A DNA stretch of 64,000 bases from an uncultured Bacilli bacterium (GTDB lineage: Bacteria; Bacillota_I; Bacilli_A; RF39; UBA660). Each line of letters opens with the position of its first letter. Position 1 is the stretch's first letter. The stretch is from assembly GCA_934131005.1 (NCBI GenBank), contig CAKOYV010000001.1, positions 1 to 64,000 on the forward strand, written 5' to 3'. The notes beneath the pieces are model-generated. The model was not told the DNA's origin. It saw only the letters and a list, made by a program, of their open reading frames with translations, and made no database searches. Position numbers and translations under genes: made by a program. Below are positions 21,022-31,412 of this stretch, piece by piece.

Positions 21022-21582
21022 ATGGATGCTTTAATGCTCTTAATATTATGTATTATAATTATTATTTGTCTACTATCAGGAATATATATATATTTATATA
21101 ACAGAATTCAAGATTATATAGTAAAAATAAATGAAATAGAATCTATTATTGATACCAATCTTCGTAACAAATACGATAACATCAATAGATGTGTATCAAT
21201 TATTAAAAATGATGAAAAAGTTAGCAAAGAACTTGATAAAAATATGTTCGAAGAAGTAGTAAGATTAAGAAATAGAAAAATATCTAACTTTGATTTAGAT
21301 AGAAAACTAATTGATGCTAATAATCAATTTATTACATTAAAAGAAAAATATCCTACTATAAGCGAAATAAAAGATATTCAAGATATTACTAAAAAAGTTG
21401 AAGATTGTGATGAAAAGTTAGCTGTTAATCGTGATTATTATAATAGAAATATAGCTGAATACAACAAATTAGTAAAATTATTCCCAACCAATATAGTAGC
21501 CAAAATATGTAAATATCAAGAAAAATTATTTTTCGACAGAAAAGATATGTCTGATGATGATTACAATGATTTTAAACTCTAA
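21022..21582 (+). CDS. LemA-family membrane protein
   Basis: A 186-residue protein with one N-terminal membrane helix (residues about 4-26) and a helical cytoplasmic or surface domain. YNRIQDYIVKINEIESIIDTNLRNKYDNINR is the LemA-family start (its Val-x-Ala-x-Ile-x-x-Gln-hydrophobic analogue) and the helix ending NIAEYNKLVKLFPTNIVAKI is the typical C-terminal signature. The function of the family is unknown. Single gene with its own promoter and terminator. Confidence 0.8.
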   Translation: MDALMLLILCIIIIICLLSGIYIYLYNRIQDYIVKINEIESIIDTNLRNKYDNINRCVSIIKNDEKVSKELDKNMFEEVVRLRNRKISNFDLDRKLIDANNQFITLKEKYPTISEIKDIQDITKKVEDCDEKLAVNRDYYNRNIAEYNKLVKLFPTNIVAKICKYQEKLFFDRKDMSDDDYNDFKL

Positions 21583-21615
21583 ACGAAAATGAAACAATTA
21601 AAATTTATAAAAGAC

Positions 21616-21648
21616 AAAAAATTAGAATTTTAAAACTCTAATTTTTTT
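21616..21648. terminator. Bidirectional terminator between lemA-like and mgtA-like genes
   Basis: Stem AAAAATTAGA/TCTAATTTTT with A- and T-runs on either side, between two convergent genes. Confidence 0.8.
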
Positions 21649-24272
21649 TATAACCATTCATGATTTTTCTTTATATAAATCTTTTTAATAACTGTAACAA
21701 TACCAAAGTAAAGTGCTATTAATATTAATAAATAAAAATAATAACTAAGTGGCAATATCTCAAAATTAAATTCACTAACTCCTGATAAAATTATTGGTGT
21801 AATCAAAGTCAAAACACCTGAAAATAATGTCAAACCAACTAAAACTTTGGAGGCATCAAACGAAGTAAATGGATTCTTACTAGTTCGAACATTATAAATA
21901 ATCATAAGTTCTGTAATAAGACAAGTAACAAACCACGCTGTTTGAAAATAACTCTGTTTAGAAACATTATTATATCCCAAAATATAGAAGAAGATAATAA
22001 AAGACAAAACATCAATAAATGAACTAGTTATCCCCATAACCTTCATAAATTTAGAAATTCCTTTCGTATTCCATTTATGAGGACTTTTTAAAAATTCCAT
22101 ATCAACATTATCATAAGGAATACCTATTTGTGAAAAATCATAAATAAAATCTTGTATTAGCATTTGAATTGGCAAAAGTGGTAAAAATGGTAAAAAAATA
22201 CTAGCAATCATAATACTAAAAACATCACCAAAATCAGCACTCAAAGCCATTTTCATATATTTAATAATATTACCATAAACCCGTCTTCCCTCAATAACAC
22301 CATCATAAATAACTTGCAAATCTTTTTCTAATAAAATTATTGAACTAGCCTCTCTAGCAATATCAGTTGCCGTATTTACAGAAATTCCTACATCAGCCTT
22401 CTGCAAAGAAGGAGCATCATTAACACCATCACCCATATAACCAACTACATGACCATTTTTTCTAAAAGCCTCAACAACTCTTTCTTTTTGAAGTGGATTA
22501 AGTCTTGCAAAAACTGAAACCTGCTCAATTTTAATAAGTAGCTCATCTGATGACATTTTATCAATATCACTACCAATTAAAACATTATCCCCATCCAAAC
22601 CTACCAACTCACAAATATTACGAGCCGCATACTGATTATCACCAGTTAATATTTTAGTAGAAACTCCTATACTCTTTAATTTCTTCAGCACCTCATCAAC
22701 ACCATTTTTAGGAGGATCAAGAAATGCTACAAAACCAATAAAAGTCATATCACACTCAAATGATGAATCAAAACGACTAGCACCTGGATATTCTCTTTTT
22801 TCACATAGAGCAATAACTTGCATCCCTTCTCCTGCTAATTCACGAGCTCTCGCGATAATAACCTCAACCATCTTATCAGTAATTCTTCTATCAATACCAT
22901 TCTTTCTAACCTTAGTACAAATTTTAATAATCTCTTCCAAAGCTCCTTTAGTAATCATTCTATATTCATTATCCCTAGAAACAATGACACTCATCTTTCT
23001 TCTATCATAATCAAAAGGAATTTCATCAACCTTAACATATCCTTGCACTTTTTCATCAATCAAATGCTCATCTGCATAAGAAATAATAGCCCTATCTACC
23101 AAATTTTTAACTCCAGTTGCATAAAAACTATTTAAATAAGCATACTCTAAAATATTATCATTCTCTTCCCCATAAGCATCAATATATTTTTGAACAGTTA
23201 TACAATCTTCAGTTAAAGTTCCTGTTTTATCAGTACAAAGAATATCAATAGCCCCTAAATTCTCAATAGCTTCACTCATCTTAACTAAAGTTTTCTTCTT
23301 AGCCAAATTTTTACTTCCCTTTGTCAAATTAACATTAACAATCATTGGCAACATACTAGGAGTAATACCAACGGCAACAGACAACGCAAATAATAAAGCA
23401 TTATTAAAGTCTCCCTTAATTAAACCATCTATAACTAAAACTACTAGACAAACAACAACCATATATTTGATCAAAAGATTAGTTATGTTCTTCATTCCAA
23501 TAGAAAAGCTTGTCTCTCTGGGCTTAACATCAACTTCCTTACCTATTTTTCCTAAATAAGTATCAAACCCCGTTTTAATAACAATACCCGTTGCACTTCC
23601 ACTAATAACACTAGCTCCCATCAAACAAATATCATCTAAATCAAACAAAGTTTTTTTTGCATCATGAGAAACACTAAATTTTTCAACAGGAATACTCTCT
23701 CCTGTAAATACAGCCTGATTAACAAATAAATCATGACTCTCAATAATTCGCACATCAGCAGGAATAACAGAACCAGCATTAAGCTTTACAACATCACCTA
23801 AAACAACATCGCAAACAGGTATTAATTTATCACTACCATCTCTAATAACCATCGTACTTCCTGTTATCTGTTTCTTTAATTTCTTATTAAACTTATAAGT
23901 AGAATATTCTTGAACAAATCTAATCGTTGCACTAATACAAGCTATCAATACAATAATAAAAGACCCCAATACATCTTTTAAATAAAAATTAATCCCCGCC
24001 AGTACTAATAAAACTATAATAAAGTTATCCCGAAAAGCATTAACCATAAAATATAACCATGATTTATTATCTTCTCTAACAACTACATTAGCCCCAGCAT
24101 CTTCTAACCTTGAAGCAGCATCCTTACTACTAAGACCACTAAGCGAACCATTACACATATCTATTGTTTTATCAACATCCATTAAAGAAATATCTTGATA
24201 TTCCTTCAAACTAGAAGTATCATTATTTATTAAATTTTTATGAGCTTTCTTTATATCAAATATTTGTATCAA
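21648..24272 (-). CDS. mgtA: Magnesium-translocating P-type ATPase (MgtA/MgtB type)
   Basis: About 874 residues. P-type ATPase motifs appear in order: TGES in the actuator domain, the phosphorylation site DKTGTLT, KGALEEI in the nucleotide domain, and MGDGVNDAPSL. Ten membrane helices are expected, with PFLPLLPIQMLIQDFIYD in the late membrane region typical of MgtA. Role: import of Mg2+. The start is probably TTG 24272 because AGAGGTGG lies just before it; the earlier ATG 24293 sits upstream of that site. Monocistronic, ending at a bidirectional terminator. Confidence 0.92.
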   Translation of the reverse strand: MIQIFDIKKAHKNLINNDTSSLKEYQDISLMDVDKTIDMCNGSLSGLSSKDAASRLEDAGANVVVREDNKSWLYFMVNAFRDNFIIVLLVLAGINFYLKDVLGSFIIVLIACISATIRFVQEYSTYKFNKKLKKQITGSTMVIRDGSDKLIPVCDVVLGDVVKLNAGSVIPADVRIIESHDLFVNQAVFTGESIPVEKFSVSHDAKKTLFDLDDICLMGASVISGSATGIVIKTGFDTYLGKIGKEVDVKPRETSFSIGMKNITNLLIKYMVVVCLVVLVIDGLIKGDFNNALLFALSVAVGITPSMLPMIVNVNLTKGSKNLAKKKTLVKMSEAIENLGAIDILCTDKTGTLTEDCITVQKYIDAYGEENDNILEYAYLNSFYATGVKNLVDRAIISYADEHLIDEKVQGYVKVDEIPFDYDRRKMSVIVSRDNEYRMITKGALEEIIKICTKVRKNGIDRRITDKMVEVIIARARELAGEGMQVIALCEKREYPGASRFDSSFECDMTFIGFVAFLDPPKNGVDEVLKKLKSIGVSTKILTGDNQYAARNICELVGLDGDNVLIGSDIDKMSSDELLIKIEQVSVFARLNPLQKERVVEAFRKNGHVVGYMGDGVNDAPSLQKADVGISVNTATDIAREASSIILLEKDLQVIYDGVIEGRRVYGNIIKYMKMALSADFGDVFSIMIASIFLPFLPLLPIQMLIQDFIYDFSQIGIPYDNVDMEFLKSPHKWNTKGISKFMKVMGITSSFIDVLSFIIFFYILGYNNVSKQSYFQTAWFVTCLITELMIIYNVRTSKNPFTSFDASKVLVGLTLFSGVLTLITPIILSGVSEFNFEILPLSYYFYLLILIALYFGIVTVIKKIYIKKNHEWL

Positions 24273-24286
24273 TTTAACCACCTCTA

Positions 24287-24306
24287 TTATCATGATAATT
24301 ATACCA
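24287..24306 (-). promoter_or_regulatory. Extended -10 promoter and palindrome upstream of mgtA
   Basis: TGGTATAAT on the minus strand (TATAAT at 24303-24298), immediately followed by the perfect 12-bp palindrome TTATCATGATAA (24298-24287), which could be an operator overlapping the transcript start. The leader is too short for an M-box riboswitch. Confidence 0.55.
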
Positions 24307-24439
24307 CAATAAAGATAAAATATTTTATTTTTTTAAGATTTATTTTCTAAAATATCAATCTATGTTTTAACACCAAATTTTTATTTATATCATCCCTTAA
24401 TGCATCAATACAATAAATTCTATTTAAAAACTTTAATAA

Positions 24440-24589
24440 TTAAATTTTTTTAAAAATTTAGAAGGAATTAATCAAGCAAAAACAAAAATGGTAAAAAAGT
24501 TATTAGAACAAAAAGTATCTTATGAAATTATTGCTACCTCTGCTCCTATTTCTGTTAAAAATGTAAAAAGGATAGAAAAATCCATGTAA
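24440..24589 (+). pseudogene. Remnant of the C-terminus of an Rpn/PD-(D/E)XK transposase-family protein
   Basis: An open stretch of about 48 codons whose last part reads LEGINQAKTKMVKKLL, then a helix and SVKNVKRIEKSM. This resembles the conserved C-terminal tail of Rpn-family/PD-(D/E)XK transposase proteins (EGxxxGxxxxAKKMLxxG...). No start and no nuclease core are visible, so it is a relic. The rest of the 24.3-24.77 kb gap is AT-rich with no gene that I can support, apart from the terminator below. Confidence 0.4.
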
Positions 24590-24613
24590 AATGGAGATTA
24601 ATTCTATCCTTTT
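24565..24613. terminator. Strong hairpin terminator
   Basis: AAAAAGGATAGAA pairs with TTCTATCCTTTT across a loop of about 24 bases. It follows the relic gene. Confidence 0.7.
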
Positions 24614-24774
24614 CTAATTTAAATAACTAATTTTTTTAAAGATAAAGTCAAAGAATATCTAGTTGCACCAATAACAACAAACAATTATACCATTAAAAAT
24701 TATTGCTACATATCAATTTTAAATTATTTATTTTTGTTTTTCCTCTTCGCTAAAACTTTATTAAATTCTATTAT

Positions 24775-24981
24775 TTAACACTCACCATTAACATTCTCAT
24801 ACTCTATATCATCTTGTTCAAATTCATCATCTCTAAATTTATCAATAATAAAATAAGATAAATCAAAACTGTACTTAAGGTCATTAGAACAATTATAATA
24901 CATATTTTTATCCCTAGAAACATTCAACACATCAACCATAAATTTATAATCATCCTCAAGTCTAACTTTATTAGCTATCAA
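24775..24981 (-). CDS. Small hypothetical protein
   Basis: Open frame of 68 codons, acidic at the C-terminus (FRDDEFEQDDIEYENVNGEC). No domain recognised. No clear ribosome site upstream of the ATG, so it may be a fragment or chance frame. Confidence 0.25.
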   Translation of the reverse strand: MIANKVRLEDDYKFMVDVLNVSRDKNMYYNCSNDLKYSFDLSYFIIDKFRDDEFEQDDIEYENVNGEC

Positions 24982-25079
24982 ATCTCCATTAATATAATTT
25001 CATATTAACGTTATATCTACATAAAAATAACCTTCCCCTAACTCAAAATTTTTACTTTCGTTATAACTTATCTACTTTC

Positions 25080-26342
25080 CTATTCCAAAGAATCTCCATC
25101 ATCATCAGTATTATCACTACTAGCATCATCACTACTATCTACTTTATTACTATCATTTTCCTTCAAACTATCTGTTTTCTCAGAATCATCAACCACCTTA
25201 CTATCCTCTGTCTTAGTATTATCATTACTAGTAGTACTATCAGATTTTTTAGCTTCTACCTTACTATTATTAGTAGCATTATTATTATTACTTTGCGTAT
25301 TATTACTCTTATTATCAAAACCACTAATTATACTACTCTTAGGTTTAACAAGACTACTTCCTGTATTACTTTGATTATTAATACTATATTTAATTCCACG
25401 ACAAGCAGGCAATTTTAAAGAATCTCCACTTCTAGTATGTGTACTAGCAAATTCACTATCTGTCCTATTAAAATATTTATAAGAAATTCTAGTATTATCA
25501 TCCCAAGTAAGATCAACATTATAATATCCATCATCTAATTTAACAATATTCCAAGCATGATCTCCACCACTCTTACCAGTACAATAATAAGTAGGAATAC
25601 CAAGCTTAATCATTATATATTGGAAAGCTCTAGCATACCCTGCACAAACAGTACTACCATTAACTAAAGCACTATAAGCACTCTGATTCATAACAGAATT
25701 CTTATCATAACTAGCAAGTTTAATAATTTCATCATGAACATACTTCTCTTTTGCATAATCACTACTAAGACTACTAGCACCATTAATAATTTTATTAGTA
25801 CTAGCATTAAATTTCTGACGCGACTTATTCATATATTTTGTCGTTTGATTAAATTGTAATATAAGTTGAACACATCTACCACTCTTAGTATATTTATAAG
25901 AATAACTAGTATTTAGCCAAAAAAACTCTGGATGATCATTATAAACAGCTTCCATAACACTCTTAGCATCATCAACTGAAACCTCTACCCAAGGTACAAA
26001 AACAGTCTTCATATTAAGAACATTAACATATATTTGCTTATATAATTCCTTATTATTACTAGATAAAAAGCCATAATAAGGATAATAAGTAGTATCAATC
26101 TCTCCATCATAACTATCTATTCCTGAATCCTTTAAATATTTAAGCTTACTATCTTCAACTAAAATACCATTAGAATTAAGAGTCTTCAAATCACCACTCT
26201 TATTACCAAGTGCTAAAACACTCTTATTAACAATACCTAATAATTGCTTACCAACACTTGATACATCAAAATCATTCTTTAAAAGCACTAAAAAACCAAG
26301 AATTATCAATACAACTAATAATATTCTTCTTAACATTTTCAC
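25080..26342 (-). CDS. Transglutaminase-like cysteine protease superfamily, membrane-anchored
   Basis: A 420-residue protein. One N-terminal hydrophobic anchor is followed by a region of about 150 residues and then a transglutaminase-like core with Cys in GSTVCAGYARAFQYIMIKLG, His in GGDHAWNIVKLDDGYYNVD and Asp in DLTWDD, the complete catalytic triad order. The C-terminal 90 residues are a low-complexity Ser/Asn/Asp/Lys tail, probably cell-wall spanning or disordered. Probably an extracytoplasmic peptidase or cross-linking enzyme. The start is probably GTG 26342 behind GGAGGAGATAAC. Monocistronic. Confidence 0.85.
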   Translation of the reverse strand: MKMLRRILLVVLIILGFLVLLKNDFDVSSVGKQLLGIVNKSVLALGNKSGDLKTLNSNGILVEDSKLKYLKDSGIDSYDGEIDTTYYPYYGFLSSNNKELYKQIYVNVLNMKTVFVPWVEVSVDDAKSVMEAVYNDHPEFFWLNTSYSYKYTKSGRCVQLILQFNQTTKYMNKSRQKFNASTNKIINGASSLSSDYAKEKYVHDEIIKLASYDKNSVMNQSAYSALVNGSTVCAGYARAFQYIMIKLGIPTYYCTGKSGGDHAWNIVKLDDGYYNVDLTWDDNTRISYKYFNRTDSEFASTHTRSGDSLKLPACRGIKYSINNQSNTGSSLVKPKSSIISGFDNKSNNTQSNNNNATNNSKVEAKKSDSTTSNDNTKTEDSKVVDDSEKTDSLKENDSNKVDSSDDASSDNTDDDGDSLE

Positions 26343-26365
26343 GTTATCTCCTCCATAGACTGCTT

Positions 26366-26430
26366 ACTATTATATCACACTTTTGTAAGTAATATGTCAA
26401 TTTTTATCACACTTTTACAAGTAATATTCA
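26366..26430 (-). promoter_or_regulatory. Repeat-containing promoter region of the transglutaminase-like gene
   Basis: Two direct copies of TATCACACTTTTGTAAGTAATAT-like sequence (about 26372-26395 and 26405-26428, the second with TTTTACAAG) flank TTGACA on the minus strand, and TATAAT lies at 26374-26369. The spacing of 20 bp between these two boxes is long. The direct repeat may be a regulator site. Confidence 0.4.
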
Positions 26431-26594
26431 AAAACACACTATACTTTTATAATCTTTTTTACTACATTTAAACCAATTTTACTAGAAATAATTTTTAATT
26501 AATGCTTTACATCACTCCATAAAATTATTAATACATTATTAAAAATACTATTAATTAAAATTTAAATATGATATCATAATATAGGAGGTAGAAA

Positions 26595-27212
26595 ATGAAA
26601 AAGAGTAATAAAGGAGTAACTATTTTTTTAATTATTATTATCATTATTTTAGCAATATTCAATGGACTTATTATTTCAGGAACATTAAATATAAATACTA
26701 ATAATACAAAATCAAAAAACACACCAAATAAAATCACAAATAACAGTAATTCCCAAACAACATCAAATGAATATCAATATTCAAAAATGAAAGGATTATA
26801 TTCTTTTGTAAGTGATAACTTTCAAGATGACAATAATGGCGAATATAATGTATCTTACTCATTATATTTATATGAAAATGGTACATTTCGATATAGTTTC
26901 TACTATATGGCACCTCTTGGTTACATTGGTAATTATACAATTGTAGGAAATAAAATTAATTTAAATTTCCTTTTTACCACTAATAGTGGAGCTGGCATTG
27001 ATGTTACAAATGGAAATCACACATTGACTATAAATAATGAAAATGAAATATTAGATAGCAAACAACTTATAAACTCTGTTAATTTAACAGAAATAAAATT
27101 AAAAAAACAATCAGAAGAAAAAGCCAAAGAATATCTAAAAAATGGTGATATCTCAAAATATTTAAATGACTATACAATTGAAAACAATGCATCATATAAC
27201 AAAGAAAATTAA
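26595..27212 (+). CDS. Membrane-anchored hypothetical protein
   Basis: A 205-residue protein not recognised. It has a basic N-terminus with one very hydrophobic helix (residues about 8-30), then a short Asn/Thr/Ser-rich linker (about 34-58), and then a compact beta-rich domain with YENGTFRYSFYYMAPLGYIG and YTIVGNKINLNFLF. This layout is common in extracytoplasmic solute-sensing or lipocalin-like proteins of this group, but I cannot assign a function. The ribosome site is ATAGGAGG. Its last 45 residues are charged and helical. Confidence 0.65.
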   Translation: MKKSNKGVTIFLIIIIIILAIFNGLIISGTLNINTNNTKSKNTPNKITNNSNSQTTSNEYQYSKMKGLYSFVSDNFQDDNNGEYNVSYSLYLYENGTFRYSFYYMAPLGYIGNYTIVGNKINLNFLFTTNSGAGIDVTNGNHTLTINNENEILDSKQLINSVNLTEIKLKKQSEEKAKEYLKNGDISKYLNDYTIENNASYNKEN

Positions 27213-27225
27213 TTTTAATATCAAT

Positions 27226-27273
27226 AAAAAAATAGGTTAAGTATTAATCATCATAATATAAAACCTATTTTTT
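27226..27273. terminator. Bidirectional terminator between convergent genes
   Basis: Stem AAAAATAGGTT/AACCTATTTTT flanked by A- and T-runs. Confidence 0.8.
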
Positions 27274-27287
27274 TATTTATTAAACTA

Positions 27288-28538
27288 CTATTCATTAGCT
27301 TTTAAACTACTTACCATATCTATATTCTCAACCCTTTTAGTCAAATATCTAGATACAACATATGATACTAAATATGTACCAACCGAAGCTACTATATAAG
27401 TCCAGAACTGAATATGCACCCCAAAATCATAATTTTCATCCAAACAAGCCTTAAACAAATAAGAAGTTAAACTATAACCAAGAGGTAAGCCAATAATAAT
27501 AGCCACTATACATATCCAACTATTTTGCATCATAAATATCTGCCTTATTCTCTTATTATCAAAGCCCAAAACCTTTAAAGTACCGATTTGCCCCCTTTGT
27601 GCCATCACCACTCGCCTCATTGTAGTTATAACTGATAAAAGAGCAATAAACAAAAACAATCCTGAGAATATTCCTACATAAGCTTCTCCCTCATCAATTT
27701 CACCATGATACATACTATAACTTGTTGTATCCTCAATTGAAATAACTGTCATAGCATTATCAATATTATCATAAATATTCCTCTTAACCATCGCCTCATG
27801 AGCCTTATTCTTTAAAGATACCATTACATAATTAAAAGGCACATAATCCAAATAATTAAAATTAGGCTCTAACTCATTAAACATATCATCTGTAATATCC
27901 TGATTCAACTTACTAGCAACATCATCCCTAACCTGCTTTTTTATAAATCCTTCTATCTGCGTAACAGACATATAAATAAGCCCATAATCCTTATGATTAG
28001 ACATCATCTGAGATGCATCTTTAACAAAATAAACATAATCAGATACATAAACAATTCCTAAAACTTTCTTTGAAAATTAATATCCATCATACTTAAAAGA
28101 TATCTTATCTCCTACTTTTATATTATTTTCCTTACAATAAAAGTAATCTACCCAAATACCATTCTTATTCTTATCAAAATAAGTTCCTGAATCAACATAA
28201 AATTTACTAATATTATTATCATCTATAATTGAAACTAAATATGATTTATCTTCATTTTTACTATCATTCATCGTAAGTTCTAATTTTAAAGACGCATCTT
28301 TAATATTTTTTATATCATCTAAATCATTATATGTAAACTTACTTCCTAACACATTCATATCTTGCAAATTATTTTTGTGATAAAAATTATTAGCTGTCGC
28401 CCTCATTCCATCCGTATATGCCTCAATACCAGCATATACCATTACTCCAATTGTAATCATCAAAAGTATAGTAATAAACTGCGATTTATTCCCCCAAATA
28501 TCTCTCAACATTTTTCGACTTAACATAATTAACTTCAT
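27288..28538 (-). pseudogene. FtsX-like ABC permease, split by an in-frame stop
   Basis: Two adjacent frames belong to one gene: an N-terminal part (28538-28077) with one membrane helix and SRKMLRDIWGNKSQFITILL, and a C-terminal part (28007-27288) with the FtsX domain, three or four helices and SVITTMRRVVMAQRGQIGTLKVLG. They are in the same frame, and sense codons run on both sides of a single TAA at 28079-28077. Rejoined it would be about 416 residues, only half of the large MacB/FtsX-type permeases, and no ATPase gene is adjacent. It is probably a decayed antimicrobial-peptide or lipoprotein transporter. An amber-type sequencing error would be the alternative. Confidence 0.75.
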
Positions 28539-28608
28539 TAAAAAATTAGCCCAATTATTTTGAACTAATTCTTCTAAATATCATTTTATAGTAATTTTAA
28601 TCACATCA

Positions 28609-29727
28609 TTATTTAGTGTTTATTAATATAATCGGTACATTCATCTCTTGAATACTAATACCACCATGATCTGCTACATGATAAGAATTAGAACTATTAC
28701 CTTGAGCATATCTTAAATTAATATTTCCCTTAGCAATAAGCACATAATCACCTATATAATCATTTATTCTTGAATGTATAACTCCCCTACCTAATAGACC
28801 ACTCTTTAAAAATTCATCATGTTCAAATATTAAAAATTCATCCTTAAAATATTTATTAATATTTTTTAAAAATAGCTCTTTTTTATCTTTTTTTAGAAAA
28901 AATGATACAAATCTTGATTCAATAGATGGTGGTTTAAGCAGACAATCATTTATCTCAGGTATTTCATTTAAATAAATTTCTTCAACATCAACAGCACCAT
29001 GATCAGCTGAAATAATAATTAAAGTATCATCTAATTTCTGGGATAATTTTTTAATATTATCATTCAATTGTTTTATAACTTTCTTAGTGTCATCTCCATC
29101 TACACCATTGACATGAATAGTATGATCAGGATCAGTCCAATATGCTGATACTAAATTTTTATCATTATTATTGCAAGATGATAATATGTTTTCACATAGT
29201 TCTTGAAATGTATCAGCACCATTTGCAACAAAGTTAGGAAATACTTTTTTATATTTAACGTTTTTATTTTTTTTACAAATCTTCTCATAAATCGTTTCAT
29301 AATTAATATTAGTTTCAAATACAGAATCAATAACTTTCTTCCTCGTATAAAAATCCTTTCCTGTAAAAAGTTCTAACATACAATCATATTCTCTAAAATA
29401 CGGCATCCAACCTATCCAACCACTTTCGTATGGTGAAATTCCTGAATGAAAAGCCGTTGTCGCTGCTGCAGTTGTAGGTGGAAAAACACTTGTTATATTA
29501 GCAACAACATGTTGCCTTAAAAATGAACTTTTTCTTAAATTTTTCTCCATAATTGATGTACCAAAACAATCTAAAATTAAAAATACTATATTTTTATAAT
29601 TCTTCTTTAATTCATCATCCAATTCTTTTAAAGATGGATAATTAGATTCTAAATTATAATATTTTAATAATGATGACGAAAGAGATAAAATCGATCTATC
29701 ATAATTGGGATATAATATATTTTTCAT
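28609..29727 (-). CDS. Type I phosphodiesterase/alkaline phosphatase superfamily protein
   Basis: About 372 residues. The metal site and nucleophile region are visible: FLILDCFG (first metal Asp), then TSVFPPTTAAATTAFHSG with the nucleophile Thr, then YWTDPDHTIHVNG, and IISADHGAVD and YHVADHGG near the C-terminus. This is the arrangement of nucleotide pyrophosphatase/phosphodiesterase-like enzymes. I chose ATG 29727 with AGGAGA upstream rather than the longer frame. It starts 10 bp after the PLP decarboxylase gene and is the last gene of a three-gene operon. The substrate is unknown. Confidence 0.8.
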   Translation of the reverse strand: MKNILYPNYDRSILSLSSSLLKYYNLESNYPSLKELDDELKKNYKNIVFLILDCFGTSIMEKNLRKSSFLRQHVVANITSVFPPTTAAATTAFHSGISPYESGWIGWMPYFREYDCMLELFTGKDFYTRKKVIDSVFETNINYETIYEKICKKNKNVKYKKVFPNFVANGADTFQELCENILSSCNNNDKNLVSAYWTDPDHTIHVNGVDGDDTKKVIKQLNDNIKKLSQKLDDTLIIISADHGAVDVEEIYLNEIPEINDCLLKPPSIESRFVSFFLKKDKKELFLKNINKYFKDEFLIFEHDEFLKSGLLGRGVIHSRINDYIGDYVLIAKGNINLRYAQGNSSNSYHVADHGGISIQEMNVPIILINTK

Positions 29728-29737
29728 AAACATTCTC

Positions 29738-31396
29738 CTATCTATATACCATATTATCTGATAATTCCATATTATTATCAAATTGTTTAATTTTATCATA
29801 TTTCATAATAACTTCACTCATTTCTACTATTATATCATCAACTAATTCATTAGTTATATGAACAGACATTGGATAAGCTTTTAATGCCCCAATCTTTATA
29901 TTTGTATTAGGAAATGTATAACTTCTTGAAGATGTATACAAAAAATGCACTTCATTTTTTAACGCCTTTTCTAAAAGATATTTTGAATATTTAACATTAT
30001 ATTCCTTAATTTCTTCAATCTTATCTACATCAAGCGTTAAAATATCCTCTAGCGAAATCCCAATATATTTGATTGGTAAAATAATAAATAAAGTAGCTAA
30101 ACCTTCAGTTTCTTCATTTATTATAAGAATTCTTTCAAAATTTTTAAGCCTATCCCGAAAATAACAAGCACTAGAAAACATATTAGAAATTATTTTTTGA
30201 AAACCATATATACCTAAAGATTTTAATGTACAAAGAGCTGATAATGATCCCATACATGATCTTGTCAATTCTAAAGTCGAATGATATGGATTATAATTTC
30301 CAAAATTCAAGTCTTCTAAAGGAATATTATCACTTTCACATAAAGTAAAATAATCATCTTTATTCTTAAACAATACAATACTAGATATATATGGACAAAA
30401 ACCTGTTTTATGAAAATCTACACCTATTGAATCAGCATATTTCAAGTGTTTAATTTTAGAATTTAAACTTTTAATTTTTTGTAAATTTCTTCTTTCAATA
30501 TTTAAAGTATTTTTAGTAAAATCATACTCGTTAAAGAACAAGTAAACCCAACCTAAAACTGCATCAGCATGAATATGAGGTATGTAAGAAAGAGTAAATT
30601 TTTTTACTATTTTTTTATTTAAATCGTAAATCTTTTTTATATCATCAACAAACAATTCATTTGTACTACCTGCCGTTAAATTATAACCTAAAAATATTTT
30701 TCCTTTTTTAATATTTTCTTCAATAATACTTTCAGTTTGTTCAATATTAATTTGACCAAACTCATCACACTCAATTTCATAACAATTATCAACACCAATA
30801 CCAAGCCAATTACAAACTTCATAATGACAAGGATGACCATTCTTGCTTGTAATCATAAAATAGTTTTTTTTCATTCCACTAGTGGTAACACTACTATCAG
30901 CTTTATTTATTGCTACCTTAGTTGCATATAAATTTGTTCCTTTTCCACCAAAAGTAAAAGTACCATGTGTTTTTGTGTAATCCCATCCTATTAATTTAGA
31001 TAAATACTTTGAAACTTCTAGTTCTGAACTTATTAATTTTCCAGCATATGTATCTTGAGCAAAATTAGGATTATACATATTAGCAATATTTACTGCAGTC
31101 AAAGAAATTAAATTTACTGGAGGAATAACATTTATCATTGTACCTGGATTATTCCAATTTGGTATATTTTCAAAATAAGGCGCTATATACTTAAATACTT
31201 CATCTTCTTTCATTGGTTCATAATTTAACTCCTTATTTTCTAATTGCATTTTGAAATTTATCTGATAGTTCCCCTTAAAAAAAGGATATCCAAAGTTATA
31301 ATATGGTTCTATTTCCAAATTTAACTTATTCATGTATTGAATAACTTTATCTATATTATTTTTATCATATTTTCCAAAATAATCTTCAACATTCAT
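29738..31396 (-). CDS. PLP-dependent group II decarboxylase
   Basis: A 552-residue fold-type I PLP enzyme. GTFTFGGKGTNLYA is the PLP phosphate-binding region, HIHADAVLGW contains the Asp that pairs with the pyridine nitrogen, and GVDFHKTGFCPY contains the Schiff-base Lys. The closest familiar enzymes are glutamate/tyrosine/2,4-diaminobutyrate-type decarboxylases. The specific amino acid cannot be read from sequence. It lies between a nucleotidyltransferase (16 bp upstream) and a phosphodiesterase (10 bp downstream), implying a biosynthetic or modification cassette rather than simple acid resistance. Confidence 0.85.
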   Translation of the reverse strand: MNVEDYFGKYDKNNIDKVIQYMNKLNLEIEPYYNFGYPFFKGNYQINFKMQLENKELNYEPMKEDEVFKYIAPYFENIPNWNNPGTMINVIPPVNLISLTAVNIANMYNPNFAQDTYAGKLISSELEVSKYLSKLIGWDYTKTHGTFTFGGKGTNLYATKVAINKADSSVTTSGMKKNYFMITSKNGHPCHYEVCNWLGIGVDNCYEIECDEFGQINIEQTESIIEENIKKGKIFLGYNLTAGSTNELFVDDIKKIYDLNKKIVKKFTLSYIPHIHADAVLGWVYLFFNEYDFTKNTLNIERRNLQKIKSLNSKIKHLKYADSIGVDFHKTGFCPYISSIVLFKNKDDYFTLCESDNIPLEDLNFGNYNPYHSTLELTRSCMGSLSALCTLKSLGIYGFQKIISNMFSSACYFRDRLKNFERILIINEETEGLATLFIILPIKYIGISLEDILTLDVDKIEEIKEYNVKYSKYLLEKALKNEVHFLYTSSRSYTFPNTNIKIGALKAYPMSVHITNELVDDIIVEMSEVIMKYDKIKQFDNNMELSDNMVYR

Positions 31397-31412
31397 TAAT
31401 AATCACCACTTC

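Noticed and set aside
24294..24330. M-box magnesium riboswitch upstream of the MgtA-type ATPase
   Set aside because: The leader between the -10 box and the start is only about 25 bp, too short for an M-box.
28077..28079. Alternative genetic code as explanation for in-frame stops
   Set aside because: TAA and TGA end many intact genes here and Trp is encoded by TGG in conserved positions, so the standard code holds.
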